Below are positions 1-8,240 of a stretch of 64,000 nucleotides of DNA, one piece after another (position 1 is the stretch's first letter; each line of letters begins with the position of its first letter). Both the position numbers and the translations under genes were made by a program. The notes under the pieces are model-generated. The model was not told the origin of the DNA. It did no database searches and worked only from the letters and a program-made list of their open reading frames with translations. This DNA comes from Acidobacteriota bacterium (GTDB lineage: Bacteria; Acidobacteriota; Aminicenantia; Aminicenantales; Saccharicenantaceae): contig JBDKSB010000002.1 of NCBI GenBank assembly GCA_039683095.1, positions 90,611-154,610 of the forward strand, given 5' to 3'.

Positions 1-1
1 C

Positions 2-325
2 CGGCCGGAATCGACCATCCTGTTCGTCGGCTACCAGGCCCACGAGACGCTGGGCCGGCACATCCTCGAAGGCGCGCCGGAGATCCGCATCCTGGGCCGG
101 ACCATGCCGGTCCGGGCGCGCGTCGCCAGGATCAGCGGACTCTCCGCCCACGCCGACCGCCTTGGCCTCGACCGCTGGCTGGACGGCTTCAAGAGCCCGC
201 CCCGCCGGCTCTTCGTCACCCACGGGGACGCGGACGTGGCCGCGGATTTCGCCGAGAGGGAGCGCCGGGAGCGGGGCTGGACGGTCGAGGTCCCGGAATA
301 TCTCGAGGTCTGGGACCTGGACTGA
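2..325 (+). CDS. C-terminal part of beta-CASP MBL-fold RNA/DNA metallo-hydrolase (5' end outside window)
   Basis: Reading from base 2, the frame runs without a stop to 325 and gives about 107 residues. It opens with a 'FVGYQAHETLGRHI' stretch, then 'ISGLSAHADR' and 'LFVTHGDADVAADF'. These are the late motifs of the beta-CASP family (CPSF-like, YSH1/RNase J relatives): the SGLSAHAD histidine/aspartate motif and a distal histidine after the second strand. Such enzymes are zinc-dependent endo/exonucleases acting on RNA. The N-terminal HxHxDH domain lies off the left edge, so the subfamily and true length cannot be given. The gene converges on the methyltransferase operon with 24 bp between the stops; that gap contains the 12-bp palindrome TCCGGCGCCGGA at 338-349, possibly a shared terminator stem. 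Confidence 0.85.
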   Translation, partial: RPESTILFVGYQAHETLGRHILEGAPEIRILGRTMPVRARVARISGLSAHADRLGLDRWLDGFKSPPRRLFVTHGDADVAADFAERERRERGWTVEVPEYLEVWDLD

Positions 326-349
326 CGGCCCGGACCTTCCGGCGCCGGA

Positions 350-1819
350 TCAGGCCTGGGGCAGGGACGGCGCCGGAACGCCCGACGAGCGGGCGTAGGC
401 GGCCATGATCCCGTCAAGGTCCCGCCGCAGGCTCGCGGCCAGCGGCCGGGGCGCGTAGCTCTCCAGGCGGCGGGCGACTTCGGCATGGGCCTTGTCGACG
501 ATGGTCGTCCGGCCGGCGGCGACCCAGGCCTCGTAGGGATCGCGGTCGACGAGACCGGCCGGCAGGTGCTCCTTCCGGTACCATTGCCGGGTATGCGGGT
601 GGGCCAGGAAGGACTGCCCGGGCTTGAAGCCTTCGAATAGGCCCAGGGCGATCGGGTCGTCCCGCTGGGCGATGCCCTCGATCAGGCGATAGGCCATCGC
701 GCACAGGCCGTCGTCGATGACCAGCTTCTCCAGGCTCATCGAGCTCTCGAAATCGAGCATCCCCGGGCCGGAGACGACGTTGATGCCGGCCAGGGCTGCC
801 AGGACCGCGCCCAGGCCCGTCTCGAAGCCGGCCTGGGCGTCGTTGACCTTGGCGTCGCTCAGGGCCATGTAGGCGTGCGTCGGCAGCTTCAGGAACTTGC
901 CGATCTGGGCGTAGCCGACGTCGATCATCATCGTCTCCATCGCGCCCATCGGGGTCGTGCCCTTGCGCATGTCGAAGCTCGAGGGCGAGCCGCCGAAGAT
1001 GACCGGGGCTCCCGGCGCCGCGAGCTGGACGATGACGACGCCGGACAGGCTCTCGGCCACGTGCTGGACCAGGGTGCCGGCGATGGTCGTCGGCGAGGTC
1101 GCGCCGGTCATGCCCATGGAGATGAGCTCGGAGGGGATCCCGGCCCGGGCCGCGTCGACGAGGCTCTGGGCCGTCAGGTTGCTCCACTTGAGGGGAGGGG
1201 AGGGGCAGGCGTCGAAGATGGCCAGCGGCCTGGCCCGCAGGCCGGCCTCGCCTCCCCGGACGGCGGCCAGGAGGTCCTTCATGGGCCCGAAGCCCTCGAC
1301 GCGGAAGGTCCCGGTGACGAACGGCTTCTCGGACAGGGCGAGGCCGAGGCAGAGCCGGAAGGCGTCGGCGACCTGGGCCGGGACGTCGGCGGCGATCAGG
1401 CACGTGCTCTGGAAATGGATGTGCTCGAGCGTCTCGGCAAGCTTGATGAACGCGGCCACGTCGGCCGTCGAGGCCTTGCGCTCGGTCTGGGTGGCGTGGT
1501 CGAGGAGGGCAACGCCGGCCGAGCCCGGGTCGAAATGGACCTCGTCCCCGCCGACCTTGTAGGCGCGCCCGCCGGCCCGGTCGTACAGCGTGATGACCGG
1601 CGGGGCCGCGGCCAGCGCCGCCTCGACCATCTTTCGGCCGATGCGGACCATCCCCGTAACGGGATCGACCCCGGCCCCGGCGCCGGTGAGAAGGCCGCGG
1701 GCCTCGTCGTTCTCGACCAGGACGCCGCAACGCTCGAGCAGGGTCAGCCCTTCGTCGACGATCCGCTCGACGAATTCCCGCGACAGGAGCTCCAATTTCG
1801 GCCTGCGTGTCTCGATCAT
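350..1819 (-). CDS. MttB-family (trimethylamine/quaternary amine) corrinoid methyltransferase, non-pyrrolysine type
   Basis: A 489-residue protein of the MttB superfamily (pfam06253). The conserved central stretches are visible, including 'ITLYDRAGG', 'VHFDPGSAGVALLDH', a glycine-rich 'MGMTGATSPTT' and 'VNDAQAGFETGLGAVLAAL'. Family members move a methyl group from an N-methylated substrate (trimethylamine, glycine betaine, carnitine, proline betaine) to Co(I) of a partner corrinoid protein. The reading frame has no internal amber codon, so it is of the non-pyrrolysine type, like MtgB. The substrate cannot be read from sequence. It is the last gene of the minus-strand operon, 51 bp after the corrinoid protein, with AAAGGA about 10 bp before the ATG. 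A strong GC hairpin lies in the gap. Confidence 0.88.
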   Translation of the reverse strand: MIETRRPKLELLSREFVERIVDEGLTLLERCGVLVENDEARGLLTGAGAGVDPVTGMVRIGRKMVEAALAAAPPVITLYDRAGGRAYKVGGDEVHFDPGSAGVALLDHATQTERKASTADVAAFIKLAETLEHIHFQSTCLIAADVPAQVADAFRLCLGLALSEKPFVTGTFRVEGFGPMKDLLAAVRGGEAGLRARPLAIFDACPSPPLKWSNLTAQSLVDAARAGIPSELISMGMTGATSPTTIAGTLVQHVAESLSGVVIVQLAAPGAPVIFGGSPSSFDMRKGTTPMGAMETMMIDVGYAQIGKFLKLPTHAYMALSDAKVNDAQAGFETGLGAVLAALAGINVVSGPGMLDFESSMSLEKLVIDDGLCAMAYRLIEGIAQRDDPIALGLFEGFKPGQSFLAHPHTRQWYRKEHLPAGLVDRDPYEAWVAAGRTTIVDKAHAEVARRLESYAPRPLAASLRRDLDGIMAAYARSSGVPAPSLPQA

Positions 1820-1836
1820 CAGCGCATCCTTTCAGG

Positions 1837-1857
1837 CCCCGGCGGACCCGCCCGGGG
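1837..1857 (-). other. Intercistronic GC-rich hairpin before the MttB-like gene
   Basis: CCCCGGCG at 1837-1844 pairs with CGCCCGGGG at 1849-1857 with one bulged C and a 4-nt loop. It lies in the only gap inside the corrinoid/methyltransferase part of the operon; the upstream junctions overlap by 4 bp. It could stabilise the upstream mRNA or set the dose of the last gene. There is no U-tract, so it is unlikely to be a full terminator. Confidence 0.35.
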
Positions 1858-1870
1858 GGGTACGAGGGCC

Positions 1871-2524
1871 TCAGGCGAGGCCGGTCAGGGACTTGGCCAG
1901 CTTGACCGCGGCCACCGCGTTCTCGGCATAGCCGTCGGCGCCGATCTCCTCGGCCCACCGCCGGCTGGCCGGCGCGCCGCCGACGAGGACCCGGTAGTTG
2001 CCGCGCAGGCCCAGGTCCAGCAGCAGGCCGATGAACCGCCGCTGGGCCATCATCGTCGTCGTCAGCAGGGCGGACAGGCAGATCAGCCCGGCCCCGACCT
2101 CTTCGGCCTTCTCGACGAAGCGCTCGAGCTTGACGTCGGCCCCGAGATCGAAGACCTCGAAGCCGCCGGCCTGAAGCATCGAGGCGACGAGGTTCTTGCC
2201 GATGTCGTGGATATCGCCCTCAACGGTGCCGATGACGACCTTGCCGCCCCGGCGCGCGCCCGCGTCCCGCCGGTTCAGGGCCGGCTCGAGGACGGCCATG
2301 GCCGCCTTCATGGCCTCGGCGCTGGTGATGAGCTCCGGCAGGAAGTATTCCCCCTCCTCCCAGAGCCGGCCGACCTGCTGGAGGCCCGGCACATAGCCCT
2401 GCTCCACGACCTCGGGGAGGTCGAGCCCCGAGCTCACGGCCTCCTCGGCCAGGGCCCGGGCGGCGGCCCGGTCCCCGGCGACGATGGCCTCGCTCATCCT
2501 GGCATAGATCCCGGTCCCGGTCAT
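1871..2524 (-). CDS. MttC/MtgC-type corrinoid (B12-binding) protein
   Basis: A 217-residue protein with the usual two-part architecture. The N-terminal four-helix cap spans residues 1-90. The Rossmann-like B12-binding domain follows, with 'GDIHDIGKN' at about 103-111 (DxHxxG, with His106 as the lower axial cobalt ligand) and later 'SALLTTTM' and 'LVGGAPAS'. The length and motifs match the small methyl-carrying corrinoid proteins of methylamine, betaine and methanol systems. It should shuttle the methyl group from the MttB-like protein to an acceptor enzyme. Its start overlaps the stop of the homocysteine methyltransferase gene by ATGA, implying coupled translation and stoichiometric expression of the two. 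Confidence 0.92.
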   Translation of the reverse strand: MTGTGIYARMSEAIVAGDRAAARALAEEAVSSGLDLPEVVEQGYVPGLQQVGRLWEEGEYFLPELITSAEAMKAAMAVLEPALNRRDAGARRGGKVVIGTVEGDIHDIGKNLVASMLQAGGFEVFDLGADVKLERFVEKAEEVGAGLICLSALLTTTMMAQRRFIGLLLDLGLRGNYRVLVGGAPASRRWAEEIGADGYAENAVAAVKLAKSLTGLA

Positions 2525-3420
2525 GCTTTTTCCTCCCCGCGGACGAACCTGGCCATGGCCCGGATATGGGCCGGCGTCGTGCCGCAGCAGCCGCCGACGA
2601 ACCGGGCCCCGGCCTCGATGATCCCCGGCACGAAGCGGACGTACTCCTCGACGGTCAGCTCATAGGCCACCGTCCCGTCCGGACGGGCGACCGGCTGTCC
2701 GGCGTTGGCCTGGGCGATGATCGGCAGCCCGGTCGCGCCCCGCAGGGCCTTGACGCAGCCGACCATCTGCTCGCTCGTCAGCGTGCAGTTGGCCCCGACC
2801 GCGGCGGCGCCGGCCTCGCCCAGGGCCGCGGCGCATCGCCCGGCCCCGTCGCCCATCAGCGTGAAATAGCCCCGGCGAAAGGCGCCGAGGGTCATGGTCA
2901 CGAACACGGGAAGCGCCGAGACGCCGCGAACGCCGCGGACGGCGGCCAGGGCCTCGCGCAGGTCGTATTGGGTCTCGATCAGGAAGACGTCCACGCCGCC
3001 GGCGGCCAGGGCCCGGGCCTGTTCCGCGTAGGCGGCCGCCAGCTCTTCCTCGGTCGCGGGGCCCTGGGGCGCCAGGAAGCGGCCGGTCGGGCCCAGGCTG
3101 CCGGCGACGAACCGGCCGGCCGGCGCGGCTTCGCGGGCGATCCGGGCCGCGGCCCGGTTCAGCTCGAAAGCCCTGGCTTCCAGCCCGTGGGCCGCCAGCT
3201 TGAGCGGGGTGCCGCCGAAACTGTTGGTCAAGACGACGTCGGACCCGGCCGCGAAATAGGCGGCATGGACGGCCCGGACGACCTCCGGCCTGTCGGCGTT
3301 CCAGAGCTCGGGCGGCGCGCCCGGGGCCAGGCCGCGGGTCATGAGCTCGGTGCCCATGGCGCCGTCGAAGAGGACGGGTCTGGTCTCGGCGAGATCGAGG
3401 AGCGGGCTGCTGCTGGTCAT
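2521..3420 (-). CDS. Homocysteine S-methyltransferase domain protein (MetH N-terminal-like)
   Basis: A 299-residue protein of pfam02574. It shows 'FDGAMGTELMTRGL', 'LTNSFGGTPLKLAAHGL', 'GANCTLTSEQM' with Cys212, and 'FVGGCCGTTPAHIRAM' with Cys278/Cys279. These three cysteines are the zinc ligands that activate homocysteine in MetH and BHMT. The protein ends after this module, without MetH's pterin-binding, B12 or reactivation domains. The 4-bp overlaps with the corrinoid protein gene and the activator gene suggest that the corrinoid protein is its methyl donor, giving methionine. BHMT-like direct methyl transfer is an alternative but would not explain the corrinoid partners. Function at family level is firm; the pathway is inferred. 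Confidence 0.88.
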   Translation of the reverse strand: MTSSSPLLDLAETRPVLFDGAMGTELMTRGLAPGAPPELWNADRPEVVRAVHAAYFAAGSDVVLTNSFGGTPLKLAAHGLEARAFELNRAAARIAREAAPAGRFVAGSLGPTGRFLAPQGPATEEELAAAYAEQARALAAGGVDVFLIETQYDLREALAAVRGVRGVSALPVFVTMTLGAFRRGYFTLMGDGAGRCAAALGEAGAAAVGANCTLTSEQMVGCVKALRGATGLPIIAQANAGQPVARPDGTVAYELTVEEYVRFVPGIIEAGARFVGGCCGTTPAHIRAMARFVRGEEKA

Positions 3421-5198
3421 TGGTCATCCTTTGGATAGCGGTCGAATTCGAGCGCCCGGACGAACTCGTCCTGGAACTCCGGCCGGCTGGCCAGGGAAAC
3501 ATGGGCGACCCTGGCCGAGAGGGCCTCGGCGGCCGTCCGGGCCGCGCGGGAGACGAGCAAAAGGCGCGCCCCGGCCAAGGACGAGTTCCCGATGAAGGCG
3601 ATCTTCTCGAGCGGCACGTCAGGCAGGAGGCCCAGGGCCACGGCGTTGGCGACGTCGAGAGAGCTGCCGAAGGCCCCGGCGACCAGGACGCGGCCGAGGT
3701 CGGCCGCCTTCAGCCGTAACTCGCGAAGCATGAGCCTGACCCCGCTGCGGACCGCGCCGACGGCCAGCTGTATGTCGCGGACGTCCTGCTGGGTCAGGGA
3801 CAGCCGGTCGGTCAGACGGAGGCGCTTCTCGGGCCCCAGGATGCGGCCGTCGCGGCCGACGAGGCCGCGGGCCAGGGCTATGGCCAGGATGTCGATAAGG
3901 CCGGTGCCGCAGACGCCCTGCGGCGGCAGGTCGTCGATCGTCCGGAACTTGAGGCCGTTCCGCCATTCGGCCCGGTGGATGGCCCCGGGGACCGCCAGCA
4001 TGCCGCAGCCGATGGTCATGCCTTCGAAGGCCGGCCCGGCCGCCGTCGACGCGGCCGCGAACTCGGTTCCTTTCTTGAGCACGATCTCGCCGTTGGTCCC
4101 CAGGTCGATGAACAGGGCGTGGCCCGGCATCGAGGCGAAGTCCGAGGCCGCCAGGCCGGCCGTGATGTCGCCGCCGACGAAGCTCCCGATGTTGGGCGCG
4201 ACGTAAACCCGGGCCTGCGGATGGAGGGCCAGCCCGATCTCGGCCGCGGCCAGGGGCGGCAGGGTCGAGAAGACGGCGTTGAACGGGGCCAGGGCCAGCG
4301 AATCGACGGCCACGCCGCAGAGGATGTGGTTCATGGCCGTGTTGCCGGCGACGACGGCGTCGTAGATCTGGTGGCGTGGGACGCCGGCGCGTCGGCACAT
4401 CGTGCCGACGAGGTCGTTCAGGAGCTGGACGGCGGCGGTCCGCAGGCGACGGAGGTTGTCGGGATTCTCGAAGGCGAAGGTGATGCGGGAGACGACGTCC
4501 GCGCCGTAGGAAGCCTGGGCGTTGACCGCCGAGACCCGGTCGGCCGCCTTGCCCGTGCGCAGGTCGACGAGCTCGAGGGCCAGGGTGGTCGTCCCCAGGT
4601 CGATGGCCAGGCCGTAGAGCTCCCGGCCGGCCTCGCCGGGCTCGATGTCGAGGACCTCTCGGTCGTCGTAGAGAACGGCCGCGACAGGCCGGGACGGGCC
4701 GAGCGTCGTTCCGCCGAGCTTCGACAGCGCCGCCAGGGGCAGAACGAGCCCGGGCGACGACAGCCGGGCCCGGAGCGCGTCGGCGACGGCGGTCGGGGCC
4801 TGAAGGGACGGCTTTTCGAGGACGAGCGAGAGCCTCTTGACGGCCGGGTCGACATAGGCCGCCGTCGGCGGGCCGGAATCGAGAACGGCGATCTTCTCCA
4901 GCCTCGAGCCGGGCAGGGTCTCCACGGCAACATGGCCGCGGACGGCATAGAGGCAGGCCAGCCGATGATCGGGCCCCAGACCGCGCTCCTGGAGGAGGGC
5001 GGCCTCGCGGGCGTCCGGAAAGGGGAGGGGCCCGCTGAGGACGCGGACGGCGCACTTGCCGCAGACGCCCCGGCCGCGGCAGTACAGGCTCAGCGGCACG
5101 CCGGCCCGGACCAGCACGTCGGACAGGACCTCGCCGGCCCGGGCCCGGACCTTGGTCCCGTCCGGCATGATCTCGACGGTGAAGGAAGTTTCGGCCAT
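3417..5198 (-). CDS. RACo-like ATP-dependent reductive activator of corrinoid proteins (2Fe-2S + ASKHA domain)
   Basis: About 593 residues from the preferred ATG at 5198; an in-frame ATG at 5225 would add nine. The N-terminal ferredoxin-like domain has Cys40, Cys46, Cys49 and Cys82 in the C-x5-C-x2-C...C plant-type 2Fe-2S pattern. The rest is the ASKHA ATPase of COG3894/DUF4445, with 'LAIDLGTTTLALELVDL', 'NAQASYGADVVSRI' and 'FIDLGTNGEIVL'. Family members (RACo, RamA-like activators) use ATP to reduce inactive Co(II) corrinoid to Co(I). It overlaps the homocysteine methyltransferase start by 4 bp and would keep the operon's corrinoid protein active. Confidence 0.9.
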   Translation of the reverse strand: MAETSFTVEIMPDGTKVRARAGEVLSDVLVRAGVPLSLYCRGRGVCGKCAVRVLSGPLPFPDAREAALLQERGLGPDHRLACLYAVRGHVAVETLPGSRLEKIAVLDSGPPTAAYVDPAVKRLSLVLEKPSLQAPTAVADALRARLSSPGLVLPLAALSKLGGTTLGPSRPVAAVLYDDREVLDIEPGEAGRELYGLAIDLGTTTLALELVDLRTGKAADRVSAVNAQASYGADVVSRITFAFENPDNLRRLRTAAVQLLNDLVGTMCRRAGVPRHQIYDAVVAGNTAMNHILCGVAVDSLALAPFNAVFSTLPPLAAAEIGLALHPQARVYVAPNIGSFVGGDITAGLAASDFASMPGHALFIDLGTNGEIVLKKGTEFAAASTAAGPAFEGMTIGCGMLAVPGAIHRAEWRNGLKFRTIDDLPPQGVCGTGLIDILAIALARGLVGRDGRILGPEKRLRLTDRLSLTQQDVRDIQLAVGAVRSGVRLMLRELRLKAADLGRVLVAGAFGSSLDVANAVALGLLPDVPLEKIAFIGNSSLAGARLLLVSRAARTAAEALSARVAHVSLASRPEFQDEFVRALEFDRYPKDDQ

Positions 5199-5260
5199 CG
5201 TCCGACTGGTGCTCCGCGGCCCCATCTTAAACGAAAAGGACGTCGGGGAGAATCATTTTC

Positions 5261-6667
5261 TTATGCGGGCGAGGAAGGGGGGCCCGTCCGTCGCTTCCAG
5301 ACGAGGTAGACGGGAAGTCCGGCGGCCAGGAGACCCGCCCCGGCCAGCGATTTCCAGGGCTGGCCGGCGACGATGCTGGCGAAGACCGCAAGCGACATGA
5401 CGATGAAGATGACCGGCACGGCCGGGTAGCCCCAGGCCTTGTAGGGGCGCTCCAGGCCGGGCGCCTTACGCCGCAGGACGAAGACGGCCAGGCCGGTGGC
5501 GGCGAAGAAGAGCAGAAGGGCAAAGACCATGTACTCATAGAGCGATTGGTAGGTCCCGGAGAGGCAGAGGACGGCCGACCAGAGGGCCTGTCCCCACAGG
5601 GCCCCCGTCGGGACCCGGCTCCGCCGGCCGAGCCGCCCCATGGCCCGGAAGAAATGGCCGTCCCGGGCCATGGCGTAGAACACCCGCGGACCGAACAGGA
5701 TGTTGGCGTCGAGGCAGCCGAAGATCGAGACCGTGACCAGGGCCGCGAAGAGCGCCGCGCCGCCGCCCCCGAACAGGGCCGAAGCGACCCGCTCGCCGAC
5801 CCGGACGATGCCCTGGAGCCGGTCGAGCGGCAGGGCCAGGAGGTAGACGAAGTTGACGGCGACGTAGATCGCGGTGACGGAGAAGACGCCCAGGATGAGG
5901 CCCCGGGGGATGTTCTTTTCCGGATCGCGGATCTCGCCGGCCGTGCAGTTGACCGAGTACCAGCCGTCGTAAGTCCAGAACACGGCGACCAGGGCCAGCC
6001 CGAGCGGCTGAAGGATCCCGGGGAACGATCGGCCGGGAGCGAAGAGCGGGTGGAAGTTCGCCGCCCCGGCCTTCCGCCCGACAAGAAGGCCCAGGACTAC
6101 CAGCGCCGCGACCGTAGCCAGGCGGAGCATGGCCAGGGCGTTCTGGACGATGGCGCCGGAACGGATGCCGAAGGTATTGACCATGGTCAGGACCAGGATA
6201 GCCAGGGCCGCCACGACCTGGCCCGCCGACAGGCTGAAGGGCAGACCGAAGATGCCCAGCCGCAGGAGGACATGGCCCGTCGAGAGGGACGGAAGGAAGC
6301 ACCCCAGGAATTCCGCGAAGCCCACGGCCAGGGCGGCCAGCCCGCCGCACATGATGAACCCGAAGAAGGCCCAGCCGAAGAGGAACGCGGCGGCCGGCCC
6401 ATAGGCCTCGCGGAGATAGATGAATTGGCCGCCCGCCTGGGGATACATGGCTCCGAGCTCGGCGAACGACAGCGCGCCGCAGAGCGTGATCAGTCCGCCA
6501 AGAAGCCAGACGACCAGGAGAAGGCCCGGAGACGGGAGGCCGGCGGCGATGATCCCGGGGGTCATGTAGATGCCCGACCCGAGAACGGCCCCGATCACCA
6601 GGAAGACCGTGTCGGCGAGCCCCAGCTTCCTGAGGAATCCCTGCTCCGTCGGGCTTTCTTGAGCCAT
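5261..6667 (-). CDS. APC-superfamily amino acid/amine permease
   Basis: About 468 residues with roughly 12 hydrophobic segments. The N-terminal 'FLVIGAVLGSGIYMTPGIIA' is the TM1 glycine motif that unwinds to bind the substrate amino group in LeuT-fold APC carriers. 'SFAELGAMYPQAGGQFIYLREAYG' follows in the TM2-3 loop. It is the first gene of the operon, so it may import the N-methylated substrate or another amino acid tied to methionine synthesis; the substrate is unknown. An ATG at 6682 would add five residues, but the ATG at 6667 has a better placed GAGG. The long noncoding region starts just upstream. Confidence 0.85.
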   Translation of the reverse strand: MAQESPTEQGFLRKLGLADTVFLVIGAVLGSGIYMTPGIIAAGLPSPGLLLVVWLLGGLITLCGALSFAELGAMYPQAGGQFIYLREAYGPAAAFLFGWAFFGFIMCGGLAALAVGFAEFLGCFLPSLSTGHVLLRLGIFGLPFSLSAGQVVAALAILVLTMVNTFGIRSGAIVQNALAMLRLATVAALVVLGLLVGRKAGAANFHPLFAPGRSFPGILQPLGLALVAVFWTYDGWYSVNCTAGEIRDPEKNIPRGLILGVFSVTAIYVAVNFVYLLALPLDRLQGIVRVGERVASALFGGGGAALFAALVTVSIFGCLDANILFGPRVFYAMARDGHFFRAMGRLGRRSRVPTGALWGQALWSAVLCLSGTYQSLYEYMVFALLLFFAATGLAVFVLRRKAPGLERPYKAWGYPAVPVIFIVMSLAVFASIVAGQPWKSLAGAGLLAAGLPVYLVWKRRTGPPSSPA

Positions 6668-6750
6668 CGCCGTCCGCCTCATTCTATGCGAATCCGCCCG
6701 CCCGTCAAGAGGATCCGGCGGATCGGCCCCGATCAGACTCGCTAGCCCTC

Positions 6751-6792
6751 CCTATTATGCGTATCTATATTGTTATCAATAATATACAAAAT
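6751..6792 (-). promoter_or_regulatory. Candidate promoter/operator of the corrinoid methyltransferase operon
   Basis: This AT-rich block lies 84 bp before the permease ATG. On the minus strand it offers -35-like TTGTAT or TTGATA and -10-like TAGATA or CATAAT hexamers. The palindrome TATTG-TTAT-CAATA at about 6769-6782 sits in the middle and could be an operator. None of the spacings is ideal, so the exact promoter is uncertain. Confidence 0.3.
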
Positions 6793-7151
6793 TATCCGTA
6801 ATTCTTTTATAATCAACGTCTTCCATTGATGGACGAATGCGTTTGCCGGCCGGACCGAACGGGGAGAGCAACTCATCGGAAGCAATCCAATTCCGAGCCA
6901 CCCCCACCGCCGATCATTTCCCTTTTTCGACGAGTTTGAATTTTTGCACCCCCGCCTGGGGCGCTCCTCGGGGAGCCGTGATTCCACCCGGTCGCTCCAA
7001 GGAGTCGGCATCCCATATTTTTCGGCAAACAGCAGGGGACCGGCTTACCCCAGGGATCATCATCGTTCCCCCGAACTGACTTTGACGGGCCAATGCTGAG
7101 TTCGAAAATAGGGATCATCTGAAATCGCGAGAAGAATAGGAAGGAGTTGAT

Positions 7152-7169
7152 ATGTCGGCATGCCGACAT
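7152..7169. promoter_or_regulatory. parS-like palindrome, copy 1
   Basis: ATGTCGGCATGCCGACAT is a perfect 18-bp palindrome with the core TGTCGGC-AT-GCCGACA. A second copy of the core lies 166 bp downstream, and parA-parB follow. Canonical parS is also a 16-bp palindrome beginning TGT and ending ACA (TGTTTCACGTGAAACA). These sites could therefore be the centromere sites, or the autoregulatory operator, of this ParB. Confidence 0.5.
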
Positions 7170-7317
7170 TTTCATTCCCCTTTGATCAGCGGGACATGAT
7201 GGCACGCCACATTGACCGCAACATTTCGTATCCATTCTCCCGTAAACCGCCGTTGTCATCGGGCCGACGCTTCGGGCCGATTTTGTATATATGTGATAAT
7301 AAACCGGTTAAGGAGAT

Positions 7318-7333
7318 TGTCGGCACGCCGACA
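7318..7333. promoter_or_regulatory. parS-like palindrome, copy 2
   Basis: TGTCGGC-AC-GCCGACA matches copy 1 in both 7-bp arms and differs only in the 2-bp centre. It lies about 140 bp before the parA start, where either a parS site or a ParB/ParA operator would be expected. Confidence 0.5.
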
Positions 7334-7475
7334 TTCCGGCCGACGCGCCCAGTCTCCGTCTCCATAGCCTAGTGCGTTCAAATTGAAGAGTTTGAATTAT
7401 CCTGTTGCTTTTTAGCCAGGCCTGGGCTATAAAACCCTCTCTGACCAGTTGGCTGGCCTTGGAGGGAGATAGCTC

Positions 7476-8240
7476 TTGATCATCGCTATAACAAACCAGA
7501 AGGGCGGCGTCGGCAAGACCACGACGACGATCAACGTGGCCGCGGCCATCGCTTTGATGGGGAAGAAGGTCCTGGTCATAGACATGGATCCCCAGGCCCA
7601 CAGCACCATCTCGCTCGTGCCCGATCCCGGAAAGCATGAGAAGTCCCTTTTTGATGTTCTCATGAACAAGAATGAAAAGTTCGAGGACATCATCGTCCGC
7701 TCGACCATTCCCGGGCTCGACGTGGCCATCACCAAGATCTCCATGGCCAAGCTCGAGCCTTCTTTAAGCGGCGAATTCGACGCCCACTACCGTCTCAAGG
7801 ACGCGCTCGAGCAGGTCCGGGGCCGCTACCAATACGTTTTCATCGACACCCCGCCCACCCTTGGCCTGATCACGCTCAACGCCCTGGTCGCGGCCAATTT
7901 CATCCTCATCCCGATCCAGTCCTCCTATCTCTGCCTGGAAGGCACGGACGACCTCCTGGAGACGATCGAGAAGGTCAAGCGGATCGCCAATCCGCATCTG
8001 AAGGTCATGGGCGTGGTCATCACCCTTTACGACAAGAGGACCAACCTGGCCCGCGACGTCGTCGAGCGCATCAAGAACGTGTTCGGCAACAAGCTTTTCA
8101 AGACCTTTGTTTCGAAGAGCGTCAAGCTCGAAGAGAGCCCCGCTTATAAGGAATCTATCTTCACTTATGCGCCCGAGTCGATCGGGGCGGAACAATACCG
8201 GAAAGTCGCCGAGGAGCTGATGAGCCGTGCAAAAATCTAA
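7476..8240 (+). CDS. parA: ParA-family chromosome/plasmid partition ATPase
   Basis: A 254-residue protein starting at TTG with GGAGG about 12 bp upstream. It has the deviant Walker A 'NQKGGVGKTTTTINVA' near residue 10, the Walker A' 'LVIDMDPQAHST', and 'VFIDTPPTLGLITLNAL' as Walker B. The length matches chromosomal Soj/ParA without an N-terminal DNA-binding extension. It should form ATP-dependent dimers on the nucleoid and move ParB-parS complexes. The stop overlaps the parB start by 14 bp. The usual chromosomal neighbours (gidA, gidB, dnaA) are absent, but nothing around it looks like a plasmid. Confidence 0.93.
   Translation: MIIAITNQKGGVGKTTTTINVAAAIALMGKKVLVIDMDPQAHSTISLVPDPGKHEKSLFDVLMNKNEKFEDIIVRSTIPGLDVAITKISMAKLEPSLSGEFDAHYRLKDALEQVRGRYQYVFIDTPPTLGLITLNALVAANFILIPIQSSYLCLEGTDDLLETIEKVKRIANPHLKVMGVVITLYDKRTNLARDVVERIKNVFGNKLFKTFVSKSVKLEESPAYKESIFTYAPESIGAEQYRKVAEELMSRAKI

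Larger units (their letters stand above)
6668..7475. other. Long AT-rich noncoding region left of parA
   Basis: About 0.8 kb with no convincing gene in a chromosome where most gaps are under 150 bp. It includes an AT-rich block at about 6750-6835, possible promoter elements for the permease operon on the minus strand, and two near-identical palindromes at 7152-7169 and 7318-7333. There is an inverted repeat TTCAAA...TTTGAA near 7378-7398. Short open frames here lack ribosome sites and recognisable content. The region is best explained as partition/regulatory DNA for parAB. Confidence 0.6.

Noticed and set aside
350..1819. Pyrrolysine-type trimethylamine methyltransferase
   Set aside because: The frame has no internal amber codon over its full family length, so no pyrrolysine is needed.
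875..2665. Very long open frames opposite real genes across the window (for example the plus-strand frame here)
   Set aside because: They are Arg/Gly/Ala/Pro-rich antisense shadows caused by high GC at third positions. The opposite strand encodes recognised families with start sites.
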